DNA from: Burkholderia anthina
GTDB taxonomy: Bacteria > Pseudomonadota > Gammaproteobacteria > Burkholderiales > Burkholderiaceae
Assembly: GCF_902498995.1 (NCBI RefSeq)
Contig: NZ_CABVLY010000005.1
Coordinates: forward strand, 124,001-188,000
Length of the DNA stretch: 64,000 bases
Reading direction: 5' to 3'
Under the pieces are notes generated by a model. It saw nothing but the letters and a program-made list of their open reading frames with translations. It did no database searches and was not told the DNA's origin. Shown here piece by piece: positions 46,029-54,129 of the stretch. Numbering within the stretch: the stretch's first letter is position 1; each line of letters opens with the position of its first letter. The translations under genes were made by a program, and so were the position numbers.

Positions 46029-46048
46029 ATATCGTAAATTTCCGATAT
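46029..46048. promoter_or_regulatory. Probable ArsR-family operator
   Basis: ATATCG-TAAATTTC-CGATAT is an AT-rich interrupted dyad 72 bp before the arsR start. Its length and composition are those of ArsR/BigR-type sites. It lies within reach of the divergent sigma-54 operon's enhancer region too. Confidence 0.5.
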
Positions 46049-46120
46049 ATGATTCGACCATCGACGATACCTCGCCAGCACCGGCTCACCTGACCGAACG
46101 CCCGACCACCCGCCCTTTCC

Positions 46121-46429
46121 ATGCCGACCGAACTCGACATCGACGCGATCCTGAAAGCGCTCTCGAACCCCGTGCGCCGGGAAATCCTCGTCTGGCTGAA
46201 AACGCCCGACGCGCATTTCCCGGCGCAGACGCTGCCGTACGACCACGGCGTCTGCGCGGGCCAGATCGACGCGCGCTGCGGGCTGTCGCAGTCGACCGTC
46301 TCCGCGCACCTCGCGACGCTGCAGCGCGCGGGGCTCGTGACGTCGACGCGGATCGGGCAGTGGGCGTTCTTCCGGCGCAACGAGGCCGTCATCGACGCAT
46401 TTCACGACGCGCTGCGCCGCGAACTCTAG
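46121..46429 (+). CDS. ArsR-family transcriptional regulator
   Basis: A 102-residue winged-helix repressor: ILKALSNPVRREILVWLK at the N-terminus, then the recognition helix GLSQSTVSAHLATLQRAGLV and a beta-wing TRIGQWAFFRRNE. Two Cys residues (HGVCAGQIDARCG) sit close to the DNA-binding helices and could sense electrophiles or thiols rather than metal; no classic ELCVCDL metal box is present. No Shine-Dalgarno sequence is seen before the ATG. It lies 81 bp upstream of an Old Yellow Enzyme gene on the same strand. Confidence 0.92.
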   Translation: MPTELDIDAILKALSNPVRREILVWLKTPDAHFPAQTLPYDHGVCAGQIDARCGLSQSTVSAHLATLQRAGLVTSTRIGQWAFFRRNEAVIDAFHDALRREL

Positions 46430-46510
46430 CCACCGGCCGAATCGGCCATACGGGTATCGGCCGTGTGCCCGGCACCGGCTCTCCCGTTTTTCGTGAAGAG
46501 GTTATCTGCC

Positions 46511-47572
46511 ATGCCCACCCTGTTCGATCCCGTTACCCTCGGCGACCTGAACCTGCCGAACCGCGTCGTGATGGCGCCGCTCACCCGTGCCCGCGCAAGC
46601 GCCGGGCGCGTCCCGAACGACCTGATGGCCCGCTATTACGCCGAACGCGCGTCGGCCGGCCTCATCATCAGCGAAGCGACGTCGGTCACGCCGCAGGGCG
46701 TCGGCTACGCGGACACGCCGGGCATCTGGTCCGACGAGCAGGTCGAAGGCTGGAAGCGCGTGACGCAAGCCGTGCACGCGGCCGGCGGCCGCATCGTGCT
46801 GCAGCTCTGGCACGTCGGCCGGATTTCCGACCCGGTGTTCCTGGACGGCGACCTGCCGGTCGCGCCGAGCGCGATCGCCGCGGGCGGCAACGTGAGCCTC
46901 GTGCGCCCGCCGCGTCCGTTCGTGACGCCGCGCGCGCTCGAACTCGATGAAATTCCGGGCATCGTCGCCGCATACCGCAAGGGCGCGGAGAACGCAAAGC
47001 AGGCCGGCTTCGACGGCGTCGAGATCCACGGTGCGAACGGCTACCTGCTCGACCAGTTCCTGCAGGACAGCACCAACCACCGCACCGACGCATACGGCGG
47101 CCCGATCGAAAATCGCGCGCGCCTGCTGCTCGAAGTGGTCGACGCGGCCATCGACGTGTGGGGCGCGGGCCGTGTCGGCGTGCACCTCGCACCGCGCGGC
47201 GACGCGCATACGATGGGCGATTCCGATCCGGCCGCGACGTTCGGTTATGTCGCGCGCGAGCTCGGCCGCCGCAAGATCGCGTTCATCTTCACGCGCGAAT
47301 CGTATTCTGGCGACCATCTGAGCCCGCGTCTGAAGGAAGCGTTCGGCGGCCCGCTGATCGCGAACGAGCAGTTCACGCTGGAATCCGCGCAGGCAACGCT
47401 CGCGAGCGGCAACGCCGACGCGATCGCGTGGGGCAAGCTGTTCATCGCGAACCCCGACCTGCCGCGCCGCCTCGAACTCGACGCACCGCTGAACAAGCCG
47501 GTGCCGGAGACGTTCTACGCGGAAGGCGAAACGGGCTACACCGATTACCCGGCGCTCAGCGACGCGGCCTGA
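46511..47572 (+). CDS. Old Yellow Enzyme family alkene reductase (NemA-like)
   Basis: A 353-residue FMN TIM barrel starting MPTLFDPVTLGDLNLPNRVVMAPLTRARA. Typical motifs are LQLWHVGR (His ligand region), DGVEIHGANGYLLDQFLQD, NHRTDAYGG and the FMN phosphate loop AWGKLFIANPDLPRR. It reduces electrophilic alkenes such as N-ethylmaleimide or enones with NADPH. The ArsR gene just upstream probably represses it in the absence of electrophile, much as NemR controls nemA. Confidence 0.95.
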   Translation: MPTLFDPVTLGDLNLPNRVVMAPLTRARASAGRVPNDLMARYYAERASAGLIISEATSVTPQGVGYADTPGIWSDEQVEGWKRVTQAVHAAGGRIVLQLWHVGRISDPVFLDGDLPVAPSAIAAGGNVSLVRPPRPFVTPRALELDEIPGIVAAYRKGAENAKQAGFDGVEIHGANGYLLDQFLQDSTNHRTDAYGGPIENRARLLLEVVDAAIDVWGAGRVGVHLAPRGDAHTMGDSDPAATFGYVARELGRRKIAFIFTRESYSGDHLSPRLKEAFGGPLIANEQFTLESAQATLASGNADAIAWGKLFIANPDLPRRLELDAPLNKPVPETFYAEGETGYTDYPALSDAA

Positions 47573-47587
47573 CGGCCGGCCCCCCGT

Positions 47588-48118
47588 TCATGCGCGCACG
47601 TCCGCGCGCATGAACACGCGCTGCGTCTCGTCGAGCCCGCGGGCAACGTGGTGCGCGCGGATCGCGCGCAGCGTGTCGTCGAGCGATGCATCGTCGACGA
47701 TGCGAAAGCCGAGGCGCGCGTAGTACGGCGCATTCCACGGTGCGTCGCGAAACGTCGACAGCACGATCTGCGCGATGCCGTCCTGCGCCGCGCGCGCGAC
47801 GATCTGCTCGATCAGGCGTGCGCCGATCCGCTGCCCGGCATGCGACGGCGCGACATCCAGTTCCTCGAGATACAGCCGCTGCGCATCGAGCAGCCGGTAG
47901 AACGCGAAGCCGACGCACACGCCCGCTTCATCGGTTGCGACATACGCGCGGCCGCCGTCGATGCGCACGAGCACGTCGGCCGCATCGGTCGGCTCGCCGT
48001 CGGCGATGTCGGCCATGCCGATGTCGCGAAAGCGCTGTGCGGCGGCGACTTCCACTGCGGCCATGGCGGCCGCGTCTTCGCGCGTGGCGCGGCGAATCCG
48101 GATCGATGCTGTCATCAC
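47588..48118 (-). CDS. GNAT-family N-acetyltransferase
   Basis: A 176-residue acetyltransferase. The core has LEELDVAPSHAGQRIGARLIEQIVARA (motif A, with the acetyl-CoA pyrophosphate loop) and WNAPYYARLGFRIVDD (motif B). The acceptor is unknown. It converges on the Old Yellow Enzyme gene with only 15 bp between stops. Confidence 0.9.
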   Translation of the reverse strand: MMTASIRIRRATREDAAAMAAVEVAAAQRFRDIGMADIADGEPTDAADVLVRIDGGRAYVATDEAGVCVGFAFYRLLDAQRLYLEELDVAPSHAGQRIGARLIEQIVARAAQDGIAQIVLSTFRDAPWNAPYYARLGFRIVDDASLDDTLRAIRAHHVARGLDETQRVFMRADVRA

Positions 48119-48204
48119 GACGAGGTAGAGGTAGGCAGGCGGGAACGGCCGTCACTATAATCGAAACTTCATATCTTTCGAACGCCCCTTCCACGAGGTT
48201 CGCC

Positions 48205-48816
48205 ATGACGCTGTCCGCGCTCGCCGTGTTCGCCATCGCCCTGCTCGTCACCGCCGGCACGCCCGGCCCGAGCGTCGCCGCGCTCGTCGCGCGCGTGCTG
48301 ACGAACGGCGTGCGAGACGTGCTGCCGTTCCTCGCCGCGATGTGGATCGGCGAAGCGCTGTGGCTCACGCTGGCGGTGGCCGGGCTGTCCGCGTTCGCGC
48401 GCACGTTCGAGACGGGCCTGCTCGTGCTGAAATTGCTCGGCGTCGCGTACCTGCTGTTCCTCGCGTGGAAGATGTGGACCGCGCCGACCGACACGCAGGC
48501 CGACGACCTGCCGCGCGGCCAGTCGCCGTGGCGCATGTTCGTCGCGGGCACGCTGGTCACGCTCGGCAACCCGAAGATCATGCTGTTCTATCTGGCGCTG
48601 CTGCCGACGATCGTCGATCTGACGCATGTCGGCGTGCTCGCATGGGCCGAGCTGGTCGGCACGATGCTCGCCGTTCTGATTCTCGCCGACTGCTTCTGGT
48701 CGCTGCTCGCCGTGCGCGCGCGGGCTTTTCTGACGTCGGCGCGTGCGAAACGGATCGCGAACCGCACGAGCGCGACCGCGATGGCCGGTGCGGCGGTGGC
48801 GATCGCGACGCGGTGA
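48205..48816 (+). CDS. LysE/RhtB-family amino acid exporter
   Basis: A 203-residue inner-membrane protein with about six helices. It starts LSALAVFAIALLVTAGTPGPSVAALVARVLTNG, the family's conserved TPGP signature, and has FVAGTLVTLGNPKIMLFYLALLP in the middle. Members export amino acids or homoserine lactone-like compounds. The start follows GAGG by 7 nt. It is divergent from the GNAT gene. Confidence 0.93.
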   Translation: MTLSALAVFAIALLVTAGTPGPSVAALVARVLTNGVRDVLPFLAAMWIGEALWLTLAVAGLSAFARTFETGLLVLKLLGVAYLLFLAWKMWTAPTDTQADDLPRGQSPWRMFVAGTLVTLGNPKIMLFYLALLPTIVDLTHVGVLAWAELVGTMLAVLILADCFWSLLAVRARAFLTSARAKRIANRTSATAMAGAAVAIATR

Positions 48817-49140
48817 GTCGGTTGAGGCGCCGTTTCTCGGGCACAAGCCGAAAGAAAGCCTTGTGGCGGAAGGCAGCCAACTCCAACCACCGCTCGCGGA
48901 GACGCGCCAGGCAAGACTCCCTCGATCGTAGATGGCTTCCGACCCACGATCCTACCCATACTTGTCCGGCTGCAATCCAATATTGGCCTCAATGCCTTGC
49001 CGGCAAAGCGACCTCCGGGCAAATTCCCGGCAACGTGCGTCCAAAGTTGCCCTCGCGATCACCTGGGTGACGGTTCCGGCCCGTGCAGCGCCCTTCAGGG
49101 CGGAGCATGCGACCCGGAGGAAGATCGAGAAGACGAGGGA
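48817..49140. other. Intergenic stretch without a recognised gene
   Basis: No convincing ORF is seen in these 324 bp between convergent lysE and the chemoreceptor. A perfect 10-bp palindrome TTGCCGGCAA (48997-49006) followed by CCGGGCAAATTCCCGG could form a hairpin. Base composition is slightly lower in GC than the genes around it. Confidence 0.4.
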
Positions 49141-50721
49141 TCAGATCGAACAATCGACTCTTGCTTCGAGTCGAAAGACCGACACTGCCACTTTCAGATT
49201 TGACGCCTGCTCATCGAGCGACTGCGCCGCTGCGGCCGCCTGCTCGACGAGCGCCGCGTTATGCTGCGTTACCTCGTCCAGTTGCGAGACCGCCTGATGA
49301 ACTTGCTCGATACCACGGCTTTGCTCGTCAGACGCAGCGGATATTTCGCCGACGATATCCGACACCCGCTTGATGGCCGTGCCCACATCGCTCATCGTCC
49401 CCCCGACATCGCCGGCCTGCTTTACGCCGTCCTGAACCATCGCAACGGACGACAGGATCAGTGCCTTGATTTCCTTCGCGGCAGTCGCAGCGCGTTGTGC
49501 CAGGCCGCGCACTTCGCTCGCTACGACAGCGAAACCGCGACCTTGGCTACCCGCTCGCGCTGCCTCTACTGCCGCGTTGAGCGCAAGGAGATTGGTCTGA
49601 AACGCGACGCCTTCAATCAAGCTGGTTATCTCCGACATCTGCACCGATTGCTTATTTATCTCCTTGATGATACGGATCATTTCCGCTACCGCCTCGTTAC
49701 CCGAATCGGCCAGCCCGGACGCGTGGAGCGCGAGCGAATTGGCCTGCCGTGCGTTGTCCGCATTCTGCTTCACGGTCTCCGTGAGTTGAGCCATGCTCGC
49801 GGCCGTCTCTTCGAGAGACGCAGCCTGCTCCTCGGTGCGGGCCGATAATTCGTTGTTGCCCAGGGCGATCTCGCGACTGGTAAAGGTCACGCTTTCGGCA
49901 TGGTGGCGAACGCTTTCAATCACGCGCCGCAAGCCCGCCTGCATTTCGCCCATCGAGACAATGAGGCTGCCGGCGGGCGCACCTCGAACCGGCACCGGGC
50001 ACGACAAATCGCCTTGCGCGACCGCACTTGTAACATCACGGGCCTCCGACGGCTCCACGCCCAACTCACGCCGCAAACTACGCGTCAACACAACGCCGAT
50101 CCCCGCGATGGCGATGAGGCACATCATCAGAACCGCCGCCAACACGAGCTTCGATCGCTCGAAGTCTGCTGCGCTGCTCGACTTCAGCTCAGCATTGCGT
50201 GCGCGCTGGAACTCGATGAAACGCGAGATCGTGTCCTGCAGTGCCTGCATGGATGGGGCCGCCCGGCTGACCAGCCACTGCCCCGCGGCTTCGTGCTGCC
50301 CCTGCTTCGCGAGCGTAACGAACTGGTCGAAGTCGGCGACGGTGCGTTTGTCGTTCGTCTCGAATATGGCGTCGACCAGCTTACTCGCTTCGGCCGAACC
50401 TCGATTCAGCACGCGCAGCGTTTCGCGATCGCGCATGAATTGCTGTTTTGCCGCATAACCGCGCTTGACCAACGCCTCTATCGCATCGCCATCCGTCACC
50501 AGCAATACCGTCTTTATGGAATCCACGCCGATATAGACCTGACGTGACAGATTCTCAGCCAACGCGAGCTTGACGTCTCCGTCATCCACGAGCTCGCTGA
50601 TCCTGGCGTTCGCTTCTCTGAGCTGGCTCAAGGATACGAGTCCTCCTGTCACAAACAACATCATCAGCGCACCAAACGCCAATGTCAGGCGCGTACGCAT
50701 CTTCAACCTGCCGATTTTCAT
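49141..50721 (-). CDS. Methyl-accepting chemotaxis protein
   Basis: A 526-residue chemoreceptor. A first membrane helix (about residues 12-32, LTLAFGALMMLFVTGGLVSL) is followed by a four-helix-bundle periplasmic domain, a second helix (LVLAAVLMMCLIAIAGIGVVLT, about 190-211), a HAMP-like linker, and the signalling domain with the conserved hairpin tip AFQTNLLALNAAVEAARAGSQGRGFAVVASEVR. There is no C-terminal methyltransferase-docking pentapeptide. GAGG lies 7 nt before ATG 50721; the longer upstream frame is rejected. The ligand is unknown. Confidence 0.94.
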   Translation of the reverse strand: MKIGRLKMRTRLTLAFGALMMLFVTGGLVSLSQLREANARISELVDDGDVKLALAENLSRQVYIGVDSIKTVLLVTDGDAIEALVKRGYAAKQQFMRDRETLRVLNRGSAEASKLVDAIFETNDKRTVADFDQFVTLAKQGQHEAAGQWLVSRAAPSMQALQDTISRFIEFQRARNAELKSSSAADFERSKLVLAAVLMMCLIAIAGIGVVLTRSLRRELGVEPSEARDVTSAVAQGDLSCPVPVRGAPAGSLIVSMGEMQAGLRRVIESVRHHAESVTFTSREIALGNNELSARTEEQAASLEETAASMAQLTETVKQNADNARQANSLALHASGLADSGNEAVAEMIRIIKEINKQSVQMSEITSLIEGVAFQTNLLALNAAVEAARAGSQGRGFAVVASEVRGLAQRAATAAKEIKALILSSVAMVQDGVKQAGDVGGTMSDVGTAIKRVSDIVGEISAASDEQSRGIEQVHQAVSQLDEVTQHNAALVEQAAAAAQSLDEQASNLKVAVSVFRLEARVDCSI

Positions 50722-51124
50722 GAGCTTGCCTCGGTCGATATATTCCATTGTTTCCATGAGACGGCCCGGACCAACGGACAAGTCCGGTCGCAGTCGTTGC
50801 ACCGGCCTCGCTCGATGAGGCGCCGCCGGCACATCCGCCCTTGCAGATCGTTCAAAAGGTTCACCGCAAGTCACCATGCTTAACGGGTTGCCGTGACCGC
50901 TTCTGCAGCCGGTTCCTGCATTCGTCGTCCGGTTACTGCAACTACGGTCGAAGTCCGCGCCGCTCGCATTGTCGGCAAGTCATTCGCTCCCGATCTTCGC
51001 CGAGCCAGCCACACTATCCGGTTCCTGCGTATGGCATCCGGCAAGCGCCAGAAATTGAGGGGGCGGGATTCCAGGTACCGACTGCCGGCGGTAATCTCGT
51101 TTCAGTCACTAAAACCACGCTTCG
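50722..51124. other. Divergent region between chemoreceptor and flavin reductase, with direct repeats
   Basis: No gene is seen in these 403 bp. Three copies of CCGGTT(C/A)CTGC(A/G) occur in direct orientation at 50909-50920, 50929-50940 and 51018-51029. The first two are exactly 20 bp apart, close to two helical turns. They may be binding sites for a direct-repeat regulator. Confidence 0.45.
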
Positions 51125-51757
51125 ATGACGACGATGATCCCGGACAACATTCATAGTTATCGGCAGACCGACGGCCATGGCCTGCCGCACGATCCCATTC
51201 CCGCCATTCTCGGGCCTCGTCCGATCGGCTGGATCTCCACTCAGGACGCGCATGACAAGCTGAATCTCGCGCCATACAGCTTCTTCAATATCTTCAACTA
51301 TCGACCGCCGCTGGTGGCGTTTTCGAGTGTCGGCAAGAAAGACACGGTCAGAAATGCGGAAACAATGGGGGAATTCGTCTATAACCTGGCTACGCGCAAA
51401 TTGGCGGAGAAAGTCAATCACACGAGCATCGAAGCGTTGCCGCATATCGACGAATTCGAACTGGCGGGTCTCACGCCTGCGCCATCAATGATCGTGGCGG
51501 CCCCGCGCGTGGCCGAAAGCCCGGTCGCACTCGAATGTGTGGTCACGCACGTGCAGCAACTCTCGTCCATCGACTCCGGGCTTCTGGACACGTGGATGGT
51601 AATAGGAGAAGTCGTCGCCGTTCATATCGATCGCGCGTTGCTGCGCGACGGCATCTACGATACCGCGCTCGCGCAACCGATCTTGCGCGGCGGCGGGCCG
51701 GCGGACTATTTCGAAGTCCTTCCCGCCGGGAAATTTTCGATGTATCGCCCTAAATGA
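51125..51757 (+). CDS. Flavin reductase-like (FMN-binding split barrel) protein
   Basis: A 210-residue split-barrel flavoprotein of the flavin-reductase-like family. ILGPRPIGWISTQD and LAPYSFFNIFNYRPPLVAFSS form the FMN site. NAETMGEFVYNLATRKLAEKVNHTS and SPVALECVVTHVQQL follow. Family members reduce FMN/FAD for monooxygenases or bind flavin tightly. It converges on the last gene of the aromatic operon, 15 bp apart. Its product might supply reduced flavin, but the operon's own hydroxylase is a single-component type that does not need this. Confidence 0.88.
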   Translation: MTTMIPDNIHSYRQTDGHGLPHDPIPAILGPRPIGWISTQDAHDKLNLAPYSFFNIFNYRPPLVAFSSVGKKDTVRNAETMGEFVYNLATRKLAEKVNHTSIEALPHIDEFELAGLTPAPSMIVAAPRVAESPVALECVVTHVQQLSSIDSGLLDTWMVIGEVVAVHIDRALLRDGIYDTALAQPILRGGGPADYFEVLPAGKFSMYRPK

Positions 51758-51772
51758 GCGTGTCGACAGGGA

Positions 51773-52216
51773 TCAGACCGGCGGACGATGCCGGTCGATC
51801 AGCTCGCGGAGGATTTCCTTGAGGGAATCGATCTTCTGCACACTGAAGGGCTTCAGCAACGCGCGCTCATGCGCTTCGGCCTGAGCGATCAGACCCGTCA
51901 CGAGCCGCCGCCCATTGCGGGTGACCTTGACGAGGGTATATCGCCGGTCGTCACGGCTGGTCGAACGCTCCACGTGCCCTTGCGCCTCGAGGCGCAGCAA
52001 CAGCCGCGTTACCGTAGGCTGCTTGCTGACCGTCGTTTGCGCCAAGGCCGAGATGGTCATCGGACCGTTGCTCGCGAGCGTGGACAACACCCGCCATTCG
52101 AGTACGGAAAGGCCATGCCGTTCCACCACGGCATGGAACTCCGTCGAGACAAGGTGCCACGCCTGGCCCAACAGGGCCGGCAAGTAGTTGTCGACAAACG
52201 CTTTGGTCTTCGTCAT
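51773..52216 (-). CDS. MarR-family transcriptional regulator of the aromatic operon
   Basis: 147 residues: FHAVVERHGLSVLEWRVLSTLASNG, the recognition region ISALAQTTVSKQPTVTRLLLRLEAQGHV, and the wing TSRDDRRYTLVKVTRNGRRLV. It is the last gene of the nine-gene operon. ATG 52216 lies 93 bp after the maleate isomerase stop. MarR proteins at the end of aromatic-CoA clusters usually respond to an aryl-CoA intermediate. The CATGA-N4-TCATG dyads at 62965 and 63213 are candidate sites. Confidence 0.9.
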   Translation of the reverse strand: MTKTKAFVDNYLPALLGQAWHLVSTEFHAVVERHGLSVLEWRVLSTLASNGPMTISALAQTTVSKQPTVTRLLLRLEAQGHVERSTSRDDRRYTLVKVTRNGRRLVTGLIAQAEAHERALLKPFSVQKIDSLKEILRELIDRHRPPV

Positions 52217-52308
52217 TCCCCTTGCCGCCTCTTCGTCTTCAAGAAACAGCAAGGATTCTACCTCGCTCTCCGAAGGCGAAGAGGGATCGCCGGCCCAGCC
52301 CCGCACGA

Positions 52309-53067
52309 TCAGAACTTGCCCGAAAGTAACGAACCGAAGCCCGGCACGGCGGTATTCAGCCGGAGGCGCTTCAGCATCATGAACGTGGTTGCCACCGATG
52401 AGGATACGACCGGCAGACCGACCCGGTCCTCGATGAGCTGAATGGATCCCAGCGACGGCATCTGCACGCATGCCGATGCCACGACAGCGTCGACTCCCGT
52501 CGTCTTCAACCGCTTCGTGATTTCGGCGGGGGCCAGCGGATCCTGGCGTCCGACCTCCAGATTGTCGGGAATCTCCAACGAGATGCTGTCGACGACTTCA
52601 ATGCCCTCGCTCTCGATGTAGTCGATCACCAGTCGCGTCAACGGCTTCATGTACGGCGCAAGAATCGAAACCTTCTTCGCACCGATCGCGTGCAGGCCGT
52701 CCACCAGGGCGCCGGCACTCGTCACGACCGGTGCCGGCGCGCCGTTCTCGACGGTACGTCCATGCAAGCGGTGCTCCGATACCCGGTGGTATCCATGCCC
52801 CATGCTCATGATCGCGACGAGGCAGGCATAACCCAGGACATCGACCTGCGCGTCCGACAGTTCCAGCGCGCAGCGGTCGCTGTCCGCATCCATGGCGGCC
52901 AGTTCCTCCTTGGTCACGTGCTTCATCCGCATCCGGCTGGAATGGAACGTGAACCGCTCCGGCTGAAATGCCTCGCGTGCGCGCAGAATCGCAGGAATCT
53001 CCGTTTCCATCGTCGTGTTCGACGACGGCACGATCTGGCCAACGCGATATGGTCGATTGTTACTCAA
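52309..53067 (-). CDS. Maleate cis-trans isomerase (NicE/MaiA family)
   Basis: A 252-residue Asp/Glu-racemase-fold enzyme that converts maleate to fumarate. The sequence VGQIVPSSNTTMETEIPAIL is the family hallmark. The two catalytic cysteines are present: Cys82 in LGYACLVAIMS and Cys200 in VASACVQMPSL. The start codon is TTG (53067-53065), overlapping the nitrilase stop as TTGA, so translation is coupled. It gives the operon its last step into the TCA cycle. Family members are best known from nicotinate breakdown, whereas here the source of maleate is the gentisate branch. Confidence 0.93.
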   Translation of the reverse strand: MSNNRPYRVGQIVPSSNTTMETEIPAILRAREAFQPERFTFHSSRMRMKHVTKEELAAMDADSDRCALELSDAQVDVLGYACLVAIMSMGHGYHRVSEHRLHGRTVENGAPAPVVTSAGALVDGLHAIGAKKVSILAPYMKPLTRLVIDYIESEGIEVVDSISLEIPDNLEVGRQDPLAPAEITKRLKTTGVDAVVASACVQMPSLGSIQLIEDRVGLPVVSSSVATTFMMLKRLRLNTAVPGFGSLLSGKF

Positions 53068-54095
53068 GACTGTGTCTCCTGATTCAGTTCGATTGCCGTT
53101 TCAACGGGAACCGCGGTCGGGTCCGTCGCCGGCAGATCGTCGAAGCGCGCGGCCTGCAATGGACGACGATCGACGTGCAGGTCAAATACGTCGAACCGGT
53201 TGTAGTGGCCGGTAATGTCGTGCATCTGGCGCGGTTGAATGCAGCGTGACAGATCGATATCCGCGTACACGATGCCCTCGTCGTCGATGAGCGGCTCGCC
53301 GATCACGCGACCGTCCGGTCCGAGAACGCCCGAGAACGCGCTGTTCCGGCGCGACAGCATCTCGCGCGCCTGCGGATGAGACGCAGCCATCGCTTCGATG
53401 ATCTCCTCCGAAATCGTCGAGCACGAGACGATCGTGAACAGTTTGCCCTCGAAGCAATGCGCCGCGGAACGGACCTTGATCGCTTCGGCCATGTCGTAAT
53501 CGGCCGGTGCAACCGGTAGCGAAATGTAGCTCGCGACATGCACGAGTTCGCCTTGCGCCAGCAACGCGAAACGTGCGAGCGTGTTCGTGTTCTCGCCGCA
53601 TGCGAGCGCGCCGAGCGGGCCGATACTTGTCTCGTGCACGCGGAGCCCGGCGCCGTCACCCGGCGCCCAGGTCAGCTTCTCGGCCCAGGTGGGTACGAGC
53701 TTGCGATGACGACCGAGAATGCGGCCATCATCGCCAATGGTCACGACCGTGTTGTACAGCGTCCCGATGCCGTACCGGTTGCGCTCGTTGACGCCAATCA
53801 CGACGTTGATGCGATGCCGTGCCGCGGTCTGCGCGATTTTCGCGATCTCGGGCCCCGGCAATTCGATCGCCGAGCGTGCCAGTTTCTCGAACCACGGACT
53901 GCCCTCGACCGGATTCATGATCCAGCTCCAGTAAGGGTAGCCCGCGACGAAAACCTCCGGAAAGGCCACCAGGCGCGCGCCGTTGTCGGCCACTTCCTCG
54001 ATCAGCCGACATACTTTTGCAACGGTTGCGTCCGTTTCCAGAAAGACCGGTGCCGCTTGCACCGCGGCGACCTTGAATTTAGGAAGTTCAAGCAT
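53064..54095 (-). CDS. Nitrilase
   Basis: A 343-residue C-N hydrolase of true nitrilase length. The triad is Glu47 (FPEVFVAGYP), Lys132 (HRKLVPTWAEKLTW) and Cys166 (GALACGENTNTLARFALLAQGE). The Cys is followed by Gly-Glu-Asn instead of the usual Trp-Glu, which marks a subgroup of nitrilases. It hydrolyses a nitrile to the acid plus ammonia. GGAGG lies 9 nt before the ATG. In this operon a nitrile could be the outermost substrate, or the enzyme may act on an amide-like intermediate. Confidence 0.9.
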   Translation of the reverse strand: MLELPKFKVAAVQAAPVFLETDATVAKVCRLIEEVADNGARLVAFPEVFVAGYPYWSWIMNPVEGSPWFEKLARSAIELPGPEIAKIAQTAARHRINVVIGVNERNRYGIGTLYNTVVTIGDDGRILGRHRKLVPTWAEKLTWAPGDGAGLRVHETSIGPLGALACGENTNTLARFALLAQGELVHVASYISLPVAPADYDMAEAIKVRSAAHCFEGKLFTIVSCSTISEEIIEAMAASHPQAREMLSRRNSAFSGVLGPDGRVIGEPLIDDEGIVYADIDLSRCIQPRQMHDITGHYNRFDVFDLHVDRRPLQAARFDDLPATDPTAVPVETAIELNQETQS

Positions 54096-54129
54096 TTTCG
54101 AATCCCTCCGATTTCCGTCTTCCGTCGAC

